From the NCBI GenBank assembly GCA_947478465.1, contig CANJWH010000017.1:1-51541 (forward strand): a stretch of 51,541 bases of DNA, in the 5' to 3' direction. This DNA is from Bacteroidota bacterium (GTDB lineage: Bacteria > Bacteroidota > Bacteroidia > SXHM01). The notes beneath the pieces were generated by a model. It was not told where the DNA came from and searched no databases. It saw only the letters and a program-made list of their open reading frames with translations. Each line of letters begins with the position of its first letter. The first letter of the stretch is position 1. Positions 43,492 through 51,541 of this stretch are shown here, piece by piece. The position numbers were made by a program, and so were the translations under genes.

Positions 43492-44313
43492 ATGAACACC
43501 ATTTTCAAACCCGGATTATTTTCAGGAAAGACCGCCATTATTACCGGAGGCGGCACAGGCATCGGTTTCCGCATTGCATCGGAACTATCTCATTTAGGCG
43601 CAACTGTTATACTTGCCAGTCGCAAGAAAGAGATTTTAGATAAAGCAGTTGAAAAAATCACTGCCGAAGGAGGAAAAGCCTTTGCAGTAGAGTGCAATAT
43701 CCGCGATGAAGAAAGCGTAAAGAACTGTATTGCCAAATCTATTGAGCTTTGTGGCAAAATTGATTTTCTCGTAAACAACGGAGGCGGGCAATTTCCTTCT
43801 CCTGCAGAGTTCATCAATCGCAAAGGATGGCACGCTGTTATAGAAACCAATCTTACCGGAACATTCTTTATGTCTCAGGAAATTTTTAACAGGCAATTTG
43901 TAAATACTGGCGGTGCCATTGTAAACATCATTGCCAATATGCGCAATGGCTTTCCTATGATGGCGCATACAGGAGCAGCAAGAGCAGGAGTGGAGAACAT
44001 AACAAAAAGTCTGGCAAATGAGTGGGGACGTTATGGCGTAAGAATTAATGCCATTGCTCCCGGAACCATTGATTCAAGTGGCCTTGAAAAGTACGATGCC
44101 CAGTACAAAGATTTTATCTACGGCTTTGCCAAGTTTAATCAAACCTATCGTTTGGGAACCGAAGCAGAAGTTGCTTCTTCCGTAATCTTTCTTCTTTCGC
44201 CAGCTGCAAGTTTTATAACAGGAATTACCATGGCAGTTGACGGAGCTGAATCATTGTATTCACCTTTAAGTCCACCAACGGAGAACAGTAAGAATCCTCC
44301 ATTTAAAGGTTAA
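43492..44313 (+). CDS. SDR family oxidoreductase, enoyl/dienoyl-CoA reductase-like
   Basis: From the ATG at 43492 the protein is 273 aa. It has the short-chain dehydrogenase fold: IITGGGTGIGFRIASEL (cofactor loop), ECNIRDEESV, NNGGGQFPSPAEF, IETNLTGTFFMSQ and INAIAPGTIDS. It closely resembles peroxisomal trans-2-enoyl-CoA reductase and 2,4-dienoyl-CoA reductase, including NNGGGQF and GAARAGVENITKSLANEWG. The usual SDR YxxxK is absent; HTGAARAG stands in its place, as in those two enzymes. It probably reduces an unsaturated acyl-CoA with NADPH. Its end overlaps the convergent epimerase gene by 11 nt. A GTG at 43483 is an alternative start. Confidence 0.85.
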   Translation: MNTIFKPGLFSGKTAIITGGGTGIGFRIASELSHLGATVILASRKKEILDKAVEKITAEGGKAFAVECNIRDEESVKNCIAKSIELCGKIDFLVNNGGGQFPSPAEFINRKGWHAVIETNLTGTFFMSQEIFNRQFVNTGGAIVNIIANMRNGFPMMAHTGAARAGVENITKSLANEWGRYGVRINAIAPGTIDSSGLEKYDAQYKDFIYGFAKFNQTYRLGTEAEVASSVIFLLSPAASFITGITMAVDGAESLYSPLSPPTENSKNPPFKG

Positions 44314-45190
44314 GCAGATTTTTCAATGCACTTTCTGCATCAGAATATTTGAACTTATAACCCAATGCTAAAGCTTTTTCTGGCTTTACAAATTGGCTGT
44401 CAAGCAATACTTGTGCTCGTTCACCTAAACCAAATTGCAGGGCAAATGAAGGAACACCAAATGCAAGTTTTTTTTCACTCACCTTTCCTAATGCTTTTAT
44501 AAACTCTTTATTTGAGAGCATTTCAGGTGCTGAAAGATTCAAAGCACCATTTACTCTTTCATTCTCTATGGCAAATAAAATCAATGCTATTTCATCGTCA
44601 ATGTGTATCCATGGAAATCCTTGATTGCCGCTGCCAAACCATGAGCCAAAACCAAAGCCATAACTAAGCATTATTTCTTTAAATGCTCCACCTTCATTAG
44701 CCAGCACAATTCCTGTGCGCAACAAAACTGTTCGTATTGTGCTATAGCCTGCAGCTTTTTCCCATTGATCACAAACCTCAGCCAGAAAACCTTTTCCGGA
44801 TGGAGATTCTTCAGTGAGTACTTCATCGCCTCTGTTTCCATAATATCCAACAGCCGATGCATTGATAAAGACAGATGGTTTGTTTTTAGCAGAGCTGATG
44901 TAATCAACAAATGCAAATGTTGAAGCCGTGCGGCTTTCAATAATTTGTTTTTTCCGCTCAACGCTCAGCGGCTTGTCCATCACCGGTTCACCGGCAAGAT
45001 TTATCAATACATCAAATTGATGAGCTGTTTCAGGAATTTCCTTGCCATTCCATTTTAAAAAATGAAGTAACTCACCACTATTTTTTAGCTCTTTTCTGCT
45101 CAGAATAAAAACCCTGTTTCCCTTTAAAATTAATTGTTCAGTAAGTTTTCTTCCAATTAAACCGGTGCCACCTGCAATAAGAATATCCAT
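44303..45190 (-). CDS. TIGR01777 family NAD-dependent epimerase-like protein
   Basis: The 295-aa protein belongs to the YfcH/SULA-like extended SDR group: ILIAGGTGLIGRKLTEQLI (cofactor loop), VLINLAGEPVMDKPLS, INASAVGYYGNRGDEVLTEES, the active-site GYYGNRG and VLLRTGIVLANEGGAFKE. The C-terminal DUF1731 part ends LALGYKFKYSDAESALKNLL. The family binds NAD(P) but its reaction is unsettled; plant homologues affect plastid division. It is convergent with the SDR gene (11-nt overlap) and follows the zinc-dependent hydrolase gene on the same strand. Confidence 0.92.
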   Translation of the reverse strand: MDILIAGGTGLIGRKLTEQLILKGNRVFILSRKELKNSGELLHFLKWNGKEIPETAHQFDVLINLAGEPVMDKPLSVERKKQIIESRTASTFAFVDYISSAKNKPSVFINASAVGYYGNRGDEVLTEESPSGKGFLAEVCDQWEKAAGYSTIRTVLLRTGIVLANEGGAFKEIMLSYGFGFGSWFGSGNQGFPWIHIDDEIALILFAIENERVNGALNLSAPEMLSNKEFIKALGKVSEKKLAFGVPSFALQFGLGERAQVLLDSQFVKPEKALALGYKFKYSDAESALKNLLNL

Positions 45191-45227
45191 ACACTTTAAA
45201 CAAACAGGTGAAACTAATGTTCAGAAA

Positions 45228-46223
45228 TTAATGACTGCAATCACGACCAAAAGATTTGTCGTGTGATTTTTCTTCAAGTTCTTCTTCTGCCAGTTGTTCC
45301 TTCAGTTGTGATGAAACATCCTTGTCATAAAATTTACTCAAATCAGGTTGGCCTGCATCAACCCAAGCAGTGTACCATAAACTACCAACTGCTATAATAG
45401 AAGCTCGCATTCTGCGTTCAACCATTCCATTCAGCATGGTGTTATAAGCAATGGTAAATTCATCTGAATACGTTTTTACAGTCGTTGTTCCCCTTTGCTG
45501 AAAAGCGAATTTGCGGTCTTCAGGAAATTTTTTGCTCAGTTCTTTTTCAAAATCAAGAACAGAATCTTTAGCAGAGAAACTTACTTCACAAGTGTTCCAT
45601 GCAAAATCAAGTGGAATTTTTATGTATTGAGCACGGCCTGTAAACAAGTCATAATCTTCTGCTTTCAACTCAGGAATAGTAGATTCCCAAAAACCATGAA
45701 TGCCGCGTTGTCCGGTCATTTGTCCGTTATAGTTTTCTGTATTGTGTAAAGGAACATGCGAGTCGCCAATGTAATGGCCAAGGTCAGCACTCAGTCGCAG
45801 AATATCATCCATATTTCCTTCGCGAAATGCTTTAGTTAGCCAATGAACAACACTGTTAATATGCCAGGGAACAGTGCCGTATGTTTTCAATGTGTCCTCA
45901 GTAAATTTAGCAACGGCTTCATCCCATTTGCGTGGCATAACAACAAAAGGATTTTTCTCTAAACTGAAGTGGTCAATATCAATATAATGTCGTGGCGCTT
46001 CATCAGGATTTGCGTAACGTCTTTTGTCTGGGTCAACAGCGTGTTCGGTTACAAACTCAATATTGCGTTTATAAAAACCAATCATTTCAGGGGGGAGCGT
46101 AAAAACAGCTAATCTGTTTATTCTTTTATGAGCAAAAAATCCCCAGGAATAAAGTGGCTCATTCACAGAAAATGTGAGCAAACAAAAAATAAAAACAGAA
46201 ATGAAGTAGCGGAAAATTTTCAT
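45228..46223 (-). CDS. zinc-dependent phospholipase C / S1-P1 nuclease-like protein
   Basis: From the ATG at 46223 the protein is 331 aa with a signal peptide (MKIFRYFISVFIFCLLTFSVNEPLYS). After cleavage, WGFFAHKRINRLAV puts Trp1 and an early His at the metal site. Further metal ligands are in HYIDIDHF, the LGHYIGDSHVPLHNTENYNG block and HGFWES, in the order seen in zinc-dependent phospholipase C and S1/P1 nuclease. Both cleave phosphodiesters outside the cytoplasm; which substrate applies cannot be told. A TACTTTTG lies 8 nt upstream of the ATG. It is followed by the epimerase gene after 37 nt. Confidence 0.82.
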   Translation of the reverse strand: MKIFRYFISVFIFCLLTFSVNEPLYSWGFFAHKRINRLAVFTLPPEMIGFYKRNIEFVTEHAVDPDKRRYANPDEAPRHYIDIDHFSLEKNPFVVMPRKWDEAVAKFTEDTLKTYGTVPWHINSVVHWLTKAFREGNMDDILRLSADLGHYIGDSHVPLHNTENYNGQMTGQRGIHGFWESTIPELKAEDYDLFTGRAQYIKIPLDFAWNTCEVSFSAKDSVLDFEKELSKKFPEDRKFAFQQRGTTTVKTYSDEFTIAYNTMLNGMVERRMRASIIAVGSLWYTAWVDAGQPDLSKFYDKDVSSQLKEQLAEEELEEKSHDKSFGRDCSH

Positions 46224-46303
46224 CAACACACAAAAGTAAACCTTTTGAAAAAAGAAATTCTTTTATTGATTCAGAAACGTATAATTAACCCAGACTTAAC
46301 CTT

Positions 46304-47194
46304 CTAATCAGAATATACTTCTTTGTTTTCAAGTGCACGAATACAGGCAATTCTTCCTTCTTCAATCATATCTTTCGCCCGATAAAATTCATAAACACTG
46401 CTGCTGTCGCGTGAGATATTAACCACATAATCGGGCTTATGATGAATGATGGACATCAGGCACATGCGGTCCTGCATCAGGTCATAGCTTTTATTCAACA
46501 ATCCGAAATATCCCAGTGTTTCGTCATTTCCTTCAACTGTTGGTTTTATGTTCAGCCATTTTTTCATGCTGATTACCATTTTATCCATATAGGCATCACT
46601 TTCAGTTGTAACAGGTTCTTGTTTTATAATTTTTGCTTGTGAAGGAACAGAAGCATTAATATTTACAACAACCAGCAAATCACTTTTTGTTCTTAACACA
46701 GGTTCTACTGGTAATGGGTTTAAAACACCACCATCAATGAGTAATCTGTTGCCAAGTTTTTTTGGTGTTAGTAAAGTTGGAATTGCGCAAGATGCGCGAA
46801 TGACACTAAACAACTCTCCTTTGTCTAGCCAAACCTCTTCCTGTTTGTTAATATCGGTTGCAACAGCGGTAAATGGAATATCAAAGTCTTCAATTCTTCG
46901 CTCACCAATTATTTCTTTCAATACCGTAAAAATTTTTTCTCCACGGATAAAACCTTGAGATGTAAATGTAAAATCAACTAAACGGAATGTTTCCATCTTA
47001 GTCAGTTTTTCTGCCCATTCTTTAAACTCGGTTAGCTTTCCAGCTGCATAAATTCCGCCAACTGCAGCGCCCATTGATGAACCTGAAATGGCGTTTATTT
47101 TATATCCACGTTTCAATAATTCTTCAATTGCGCCAATGTGCGCAAACCCACGTGCACCAACACAACCCAACACCAATGAAACTGTTTTAGCCAT
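46304..47194 (-). CDS. patatin-like phospholipase
   Basis: The 296-aa protein has the patatin serine-aspartate dyad: ISGSSMGAAVGG with nucleophile Ser40, and LLIDGGVLNPLPV with the catalytic Asp in DGG. The oxyanion loop reads GCVGARGFAHIG instead of the usual GGGxRG, a mild departure. It hydrolyses acyl esters of lipids, with no signal peptide, so it is probably intracellular or on the inner membrane. It starts 3 nt after the small membrane-protein gene, the last of four same-strand genes beginning with the alpha/beta hydrolase. Confidence 0.9.
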   Translation of the reverse strand: MAKTVSLVLGCVGARGFAHIGAIEELLKRGYKINAISGSSMGAAVGGIYAAGKLTEFKEWAEKLTKMETFRLVDFTFTSQGFIRGEKIFTVLKEIIGERRIEDFDIPFTAVATDINKQEEVWLDKGELFSVIRASCAIPTLLTPKKLGNRLLIDGGVLNPLPVEPVLRTKSDLLVVVNINASVPSQAKIIKQEPVTTESDAYMDKMVISMKKWLNIKPTVEGNDETLGYFGLLNKSYDLMQDRMCLMSIIHHKPDYVVNISRDSSSVYEFYRAKDMIEEGRIACIRALENKEVYSD

Positions 47195-47197
47195 TAT

Positions 47198-47551
47198 TTA
47201 CAGATTAAACATTTTTCTAAAAAGATTTCCAGTAAGCGAACCCAGCCCTGCAACAATTCCTCCTATCAAAGCAGTTACAAGTGCAACAATGAAAGGAATT
47301 TGTGGCAGGTGAAAAAGAAGTGCAATTTTCTTGGAAAGGATAAATCCGTTTTGAATATCAATAATGCTTGCATAAATAAGCCAGTAGATGAAGATTCCAT
47401 AAAACCCCGAGAAAAATGAGAGTGAAGTTTTTCCTCCAAACAATATCTCAATAGCAAAAGCTACAATTACAATTACCCACCATGGTAAAAATAGTTGAAG
47501 GCCAAAACTTATTCCTGCAATAAGTGCTATTTTCAGTGCTATTATTTTCAT
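47198..47551 (-). CDS. small membrane protein of unknown function
   Basis: The 117-aa protein has four hydrophobic segments (about 2-22 IIALKIALIAGISFGLQLFL, 24-40 WWVIVIVAFAIEILF, 48-64 and 82-106 IPFIVALVTALIGGIVAGLGSL) and a short charged end (NLFRKMFNL). I recognise no family. The start overlaps the penicillin acylase stop (ATGA, 47548-47551), and patatin follows after 3 nt, so it is tightly embedded in a hydrolase operon and may serve that system. Confidence 0.75.
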   Translation of the reverse strand: MKIIALKIALIAGISFGLQLFLPWWVIVIVAFAIEILFGGKTSLSFFSGFYGIFIYWLIYASIIDIQNGFILSKKIALLFHLPQIPFIVALVTALIGGIVAGLGSLTGNLFRKMFNL

Positions 47552-49971
47552 TTTTCAGGAATTATTTGTTGAATATATTTCCCTTCTTTCTGATTTTCTT
47601 TGCTCATAAAGACTAATTCATAGTATTCTGATTTTGCCCATTTCTCAACAAAAGCAGTGTAGTTATGACTTCCCGGATTTCCACTTTGCCCACCAGGATA
47701 AACGCCCCACGCTTTTGGTTTGTCACCAAGTTCAACTACCATTCTCCATGAAGGTCCATTGGGTGGTGAAACAGCATTTACGGCATACTTATATCCTCCG
47801 GTAACTAAGTTGTTAAAACTGAATGCAGGGATTCGTGCAAGATGTTCAACCGTAATTGCATTTTGAAAACCCCATTGAGGATGTTCGTCTTCAGTAATCA
47901 ATTCATTAATTTTTAAACCTGTCCAATAAAATGCATCATAGCTGAGGTTTATCGCATTTTTTGGTTTACGGTCTTTTGTAGTCAGGTGAATGAATAATTT
48001 ATCATCAGGAAATTCTTTCATTAAGCGAAATGCAGCTGAAGGATGAGGCTTTAATAGTTTGTAAGGCTTGTCTTCAAATTCGTCCCACACAAAGGTTGTG
48101 TATTGCTTCCACCATAAATCAAAAGCAGTTGGACCAATCATTTCAGCATCGTGCATGTAATTCCATTTCTCCAATGCATTTAAAACTAATTTTTCAACCG
48201 AATCGTTTTTCAATTCATTCTTCTTTACATAGTCCAGCATTAGTGGCAGATTTTCAGCTGCCATTAAATTGTAATTGTCATTTTGCAAACGAAACATACT
48301 GTCTGCAGTAATCTTTTGCATGCGGCTGAGTTCACTATTAATTCTCCGGTTGCGATAATGTTCAAACATTCCCAGATAGTAATAAGGATAAGTTTCATCA
48401 ACACCATGTTGATTGGCGGAACTCACAAACCCGCGCTCAGGATTTTTGATGTGTGGATTTTGCTTCTGCGGAATAATTGCCTGCCATTCATTTTCTTTAA
48501 CACTTCCATCCATTATAAATTTCCCTTGCTCTTTCCATCGTGCAGGAAATCTACCTTGTTGCCAGATGGCAATATTATTTTGTGCATCAGCGTAAACAAA
48601 ATTTTGTCCCGGACATTGATAAAATGTCAACGCATATTCATAGTCTGAATAATTTTTTGCCCGATTAAGAAAATAAAAAGTTGCCAATTCATTAGATGGC
48701 GAATGTGCTGTCCATTTCAATGCAAGGTTTTGTTGTTGGCTTCCGCTTGCATTGAAATCGCCTTCATAAACAACTGGTCCTAAATGTGTGTAATAAACCG
48801 TATCGTAAAAAGCTTTTGCACCGCGAACTTTTATTTCTTCAATCTGGGCAGTCGTATTCAGCCATTTTTCATTAAACAGGTATTGTTTTTTAGAATCATC
48901 TTTAAATGTGATTTCGTACCAGTCGCGTACATCTACTGAAGCATTGGTAACACCCCAGGCTATAGAATCATTAAAACCTATAACCACGCTGGGTGCTCCA
49001 GGAAGTGAAACACCATAAACATTAATATCCGGAGCATTCAACTGAATTTCATACCATATAGAAGGCAGGCTTAGTTTCAGATGCGGGTCATTGCAAAGTA
49101 TAGGTTTTCCGCTTGCAGTTTTACTTCCTGAAACCGCCCAGTTATTGCTACCGATGTGCTCATCTGTTTTTTCAATTGGAGCATAAGTTGTTTGTTTCCC
49201 GTTAGTGGAAACTTTGCCGGAGTCAATATGAACTGAAACATCGTCAAAGATTGTTCCTCTTGGAATAATTGGGTCAGTTCCCGGGAAATAATCGGGGAAA
49301 AGTAAATCAAATTTTTCTTTACCAATGAGATTTATCATGTTGGTATTTTCAAAATCGTGTTCGTTGGCAGTCAGCATTTTTGCCATGAATTTTAGCAATA
49401 GTGAGCTTTTCAGCGAAGTCCATTCTTCGGGTTTGTAATCCAAAAGCTTGTATTCAAGCGGCAATGTTTTTTCTGTAAGTGAATTAATATAAGCATTCAC
49501 TCCTTCAGAATAGGCTTCCATAATTTGCTTTGCTAGCGTGTCGGTTTCAAAAACCTTCACAGCATTTTCGGCAGAAAATAACATTCCAATTCTGCGTTGC
49601 TCACGGTCAAAAGGAATTGCTTTTTCGCCAATTATTTCAGAAATTCTTCCCGCAGCTGCATGTGTCTGAAACTCCATTTGCCACAAACGGTTGCTCGCTG
49701 TAACATAACCTTGCAGTAAGTATAAATCGTGAATATTTTCAGCAAAAATGTGAGGAACCAGTCTTTCATCATAAATTATTTTTGAAGAAGCATTAACTTT
49801 TAATTTTAACTCTGCAGGAATTTCAGGTTCTGGTTTTTCAGCATTTTGCCAGAAACCATTTACAGGATTAATAAATTTACCCAGCGGAGGTAGCATTCCT
49901 ATTTTCATATTCATTGAAAAAACAAGAATTAATGTAATTGAAAGTGAAACTATAAATTTCAGAATTTTCAT
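47548..49971 (-). CDS. penicillin acylase family protein
   Basis: The 807-aa protein is an Ntn-hydrolase precursor. A membrane/signal segment (about 5-24, KFIVSLSITLILVFSMNMK) precedes the alpha region (about 60-240, YDERLVPHIFAENIHDLYLLQGYVTASNRLWQME). The beta region starts at the autocatalytic serine, Ser275, in GSNNWAVSGSKTASGKPILCNDPH. Later come WGVTNASVDVRDWYE, PSNELATFYFLNRA, NFVYADAQNNIAIWQQG and the closing GQSGNPGSHNY. The family cleaves amides such as N-acyl homoserine lactones, penicillins or N-acyl amino acids; the substrate here is unknown. It begins 2 nt after the alpha/beta hydrolase gene. Confidence 0.92.
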   Translation of the reverse strand: MKILKFIVSLSITLILVFSMNMKIGMLPPLGKFINPVNGFWQNAEKPEPEIPAELKLKVNASSKIIYDERLVPHIFAENIHDLYLLQGYVTASNRLWQMEFQTHAAAGRISEIIGEKAIPFDREQRRIGMLFSAENAVKVFETDTLAKQIMEAYSEGVNAYINSLTEKTLPLEYKLLDYKPEEWTSLKSSLLLKFMAKMLTANEHDFENTNMINLIGKEKFDLLFPDYFPGTDPIIPRGTIFDDVSVHIDSGKVSTNGKQTTYAPIEKTDEHIGSNNWAVSGSKTASGKPILCNDPHLKLSLPSIWYEIQLNAPDINVYGVSLPGAPSVVIGFNDSIAWGVTNASVDVRDWYEITFKDDSKKQYLFNEKWLNTTAQIEEIKVRGAKAFYDTVYYTHLGPVVYEGDFNASGSQQQNLALKWTAHSPSNELATFYFLNRAKNYSDYEYALTFYQCPGQNFVYADAQNNIAIWQQGRFPARWKEQGKFIMDGSVKENEWQAIIPQKQNPHIKNPERGFVSSANQHGVDETYPYYYLGMFEHYRNRRINSELSRMQKITADSMFRLQNDNYNLMAAENLPLMLDYVKKNELKNDSVEKLVLNALEKWNYMHDAEMIGPTAFDLWWKQYTTFVWDEFEDKPYKLLKPHPSAAFRLMKEFPDDKLFIHLTTKDRKPKNAINLSYDAFYWTGLKINELITEDEHPQWGFQNAITVEHLARIPAFSFNNLVTGGYKYAVNAVSPPNGPSWRMVVELGDKPKAWGVYPGGQSGNPGSHNYTAFVEKWAKSEYYELVFMSKENQKEGKYIQQIIPEK

Positions 49972-49973
49972 TT

Positions 49974-50873
49974 TTAAACAGTTTTCTTTTCAATATAAGC
50001 ACCTAATTTTTCAATTGCTTCCAACGCTTCGGGAAGATAAGATCCAAATGCCTGCCAAACATGAACCATTTTATCCCAGTAATCAACCTGAATATCAACT
50101 CCGGCTATTTGTGCTTTTTCTGCAAACCGCCTTGTGTCATCTAACAAAATTTCAGAACTGCTTACCTGAATATAAATAGGGGCAAGGTCATTTAAATCTG
50201 CATAAAGAGGTGAAACCCAGGGATGGCTTAATTTTTCTGGAGGTGAGTAAAAAAGAGCAAAATGTTTTAAAGACCCTAAATCAATCATAGGATCTTCTTC
50301 TGCCAACGTAAGAGATGTTTCGCCAGTTGAGGTCAGATCAAGCCATGGTGAAAGGCAAACTCCGGCAGCAGCTTTGGGTGCATTTTCATCTCTGATTCGA
50401 ATCATTAATGCAACAGTTAAACCACCACCGGCAGAATCTCCAGCAATTACAATTTTCTTATTGTCATAACCCTCTTTTAATAACCATTTGTAGGCCTCAA
50501 AAGCATCATCAATGGCACAAGGAAATGGATGTTCAGGAGCAAGACGGTAATCGATTCCAAAAACTTTTGTTTTAGAGGCTACTGCGATTCTAGCCATCAA
50601 AGAACGATGTGTATTAATAGACCCCATTGCATAACCACCGCCATGCAGGTACAAAACAACGCCAGGGTTAACTGCATTTTTTGGAATAATCCATTCAGCC
50701 GGAACCCCGCTGCAATTGATTTTTTCAACTGTAATACCATCAGGCATTTTCGCCATTCTGGTCATTTTTTCCATCCCTGCACGGTATTGTTCAACAGGCA
50801 TTCCCAAGGTGAAAAATAATCGCTTAGTTGACCTTATGAAATTTCTGATAAATGCATTTTGAAAACTAGCCAT
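49974..50873 (-). CDS. alpha/beta hydrolase, hormone-sensitive-lipase type
   Basis: From the ATG at 50873 the protein is 299 aa (MASFQNAFIRNFIRSTKRL). The oxyanion motif HGGG (77-80), nucleophile Ser147 in GDSAGG, DPMIDL near the catalytic Asp and the late HVWQAF with the catalytic His identify the HSL/bacterial esterase family. It hydrolyses short-chain esters in the cytoplasm. A TTG at 50885 would add four residues (MNKK) and is less likely. It heads a four-gene cluster with penicillin acylase, a small membrane protein and patatin. Confidence 0.9.
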   Translation of the reverse strand: MASFQNAFIRNFIRSTKRLFFTLGMPVEQYRAGMEKMTRMAKMPDGITVEKINCSGVPAEWIIPKNAVNPGVVLYLHGGGYAMGSINTHRSLMARIAVASKTKVFGIDYRLAPEHPFPCAIDDAFEAYKWLLKEGYDNKKIVIAGDSAGGGLTVALMIRIRDENAPKAAAGVCLSPWLDLTSTGETSLTLAEEDPMIDLGSLKHFALFYSPPEKLSHPWVSPLYADLNDLAPIYIQVSSSEILLDDTRRFAEKAQIAGVDIQVDYWDKMVHVWQAFGSYLPEALEAIEKLGAYIEKKTV

Positions 50874-51042
50874 TTTTTTGTTCAAATCTTTCTTTCCTAA
50901 ATACGAAACCTCTTTAAGGGTTTGTCGTTAAACTTTGTGAATTAACAAAAAAAACTAATAGAAATTCCACTATAAACAAAAGCGGTCTAATTCTTGTTTC
51001 AAGGTTATCCAAAGTTAGAAATTAAACAAGATTTGTTATAAA

Positions 51043-51541
51043 ATGATGAAAAAATATACCCACGTAGAATTAGTGAAGTTACGAGTTATTATACCTGCTC
51101 TGTTCCTTTGCATAACTTCTTTTTCTCTCAATGAGGCATTTGCCCAACCAGTTCCTTCTGAGGATGAGAACATTCCTTTCCTTGTTACTTTTGGAAATGC
51201 CGGTTTAAAAAGCTGGGGTGATGATGATTTTTGCCAAGTATTTTTTCTTTCCGTTCCGCTGACACAGAAAACTCCAATTTACATAAGAGTTTATGACCCG
51301 GATTGCGGAGGTCAGTTTGATGAAGTATATGGAGCAGAAGATACTAAAACAAAATTTTCAATTTATGGAGGTGTTGGTGCGTTCTCTGATAAAGATGCGA
51401 AGCAAGTCCACCCTGTTGATAATTATAAAAGCGGAACACTGCTTGATTCTAAAACATTTGGTGCAGACCCAAAATATGACAACGGTTGGTATACGTTTGG
51501 CCCTTTTAACCCTTCTGATGGAGAGAAAATGACGGAATACA
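51043..51541 (+). CDS. secreted protein, cut by the right window edge
   Basis: The frame starts at the ATG at 51043 (a second ATG follows at once) and stays open for 166 codons to the edge. The N-terminus is a signal peptide (VIIPALFLCITSFSLNEAFA). The visible mature part is acidic and aromatic: PSEDENIPFLVTFGNAGLKSWGDDDFC, QKTPIYIRVYDPDCGGQFDEVYG and NGWYTFGPFNPSDGEKMTEY. The opening suggests a large surface or outer-membrane protein, but I do not recognise the family and the C-terminus, where a sorting or OmpA domain could be, is outside the window. Confidence 0.75.
   Translation, partial: MMKKYTHVELVKLRVIIPALFLCITSFSLNEAFAQPVPSEDENIPFLVTFGNAGLKSWGDDDFCQVFFLSVPLTQKTPIYIRVYDPDCGGQFDEVYGAEDTKTKFSIYGGVGAFSDKDAKQVHPVDNYKSGTLLDSKTFGADPKYDNGWYTFGPFNPSDGEKMTEY

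Overview
This 51.5 kb window is a stretch of bacterial chromosome from a member of the Bacteroidota. Three things point there. One secreted protein ends in a type IX secretion (Por) C-terminal sorting domain. Several families are typical of the phylum: the GWxTD-domain protein, the doubled-ExbD Ton operon, DUF4159, DUF6913, and the tandem UspA pair. Finally, several genes carry the phylum's promoter pattern (TTG about 19-23 nt upstream of TAnnTTTG, sometimes TAnnTTCG), while purine-rich ribosome binding sites are mostly absent. The exact order cannot be fixed from the sequence; an environmental Sphingobacteria/Chitinophagia/Flavobacteria-like lineage fits. No prophage, plasmid genes, complete insertion sequence, CRISPR array or rRNA was seen. 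Most of it is housekeeping DNA.

Layout. 1-3.2 kb (minus strand): a DUF4159 protein cut by the left edge, rsmE and pckA. 3.2-8.0 kb: a T9SS cargo protein, a DUF423 membrane protein, a saccharopine dehydrogenase-type enzyme, coaD and a TlpA-like lipoprotein. 8.0-15.0 kb: GtrA, a TPR protein, a nucleoside phosphorylase divergent from two tandem universal stress proteins, XerD and a secreted lipase-like hydrolase. 15.0-16.0 kb is the least ordinary stretch: an array of eight 42-bp repeats inside a heptad-repeat reading frame broken by tandem stops, followed by a deleted and frameshifted endonuclease/phosphatase relic. 16-26 kb: vitamin B12-dependent ribonucleotide reductase, two lipoproteins (one only 40 aa), a GDSL esterase, an ankyrin protein, htpG, a CoA-binding protein and a PIF1-type helicase with HRDC and HTH domains. 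26-32 kb: a seven-gene Ton operon (exbB-exbD-exbD-tonB-small membrane protein-PstS-like lipoprotein-TPR protein), then tRNA-Ser. 32.5-37.7 kb: a GWxTD protein with a glycosyltransferase, and an antiporter-aroQ pair. 37.7-42.9 kb: a tightly overlapping operon prmC-hypothetical-ligA-DUF6913-dapA. 43-44.3 kb: a SiaC-like protein and a dienoyl/enoyl-CoA reductase-like SDR. 44.3-50.9 kb: minus-strand epimerase, zinc phospholipase/nuclease-like protein, and an operon of alpha/beta hydrolase, penicillin acylase, small membrane protein and patatin. The right edge cuts a secreted protein.

The most unusual layer is repeat DNA interacting with genes. At least five copies of one palindromic REP-like element lie between genes. 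One copy supplies the stop codon and last two residues of aroQ. Another inverted repeat supplies the last ten codons of gtrA. Two repeat-like segments sit in frame inside prmC. One REP copy lies just upstream of xerD and would add a false N-terminus if the longest frame were annotated. Other second-look items are the overlapping alternative hairpins in the siaC leader, the 17-bp perfect hairpin inside the Ton operon and the hairpin in the long pckA leader.
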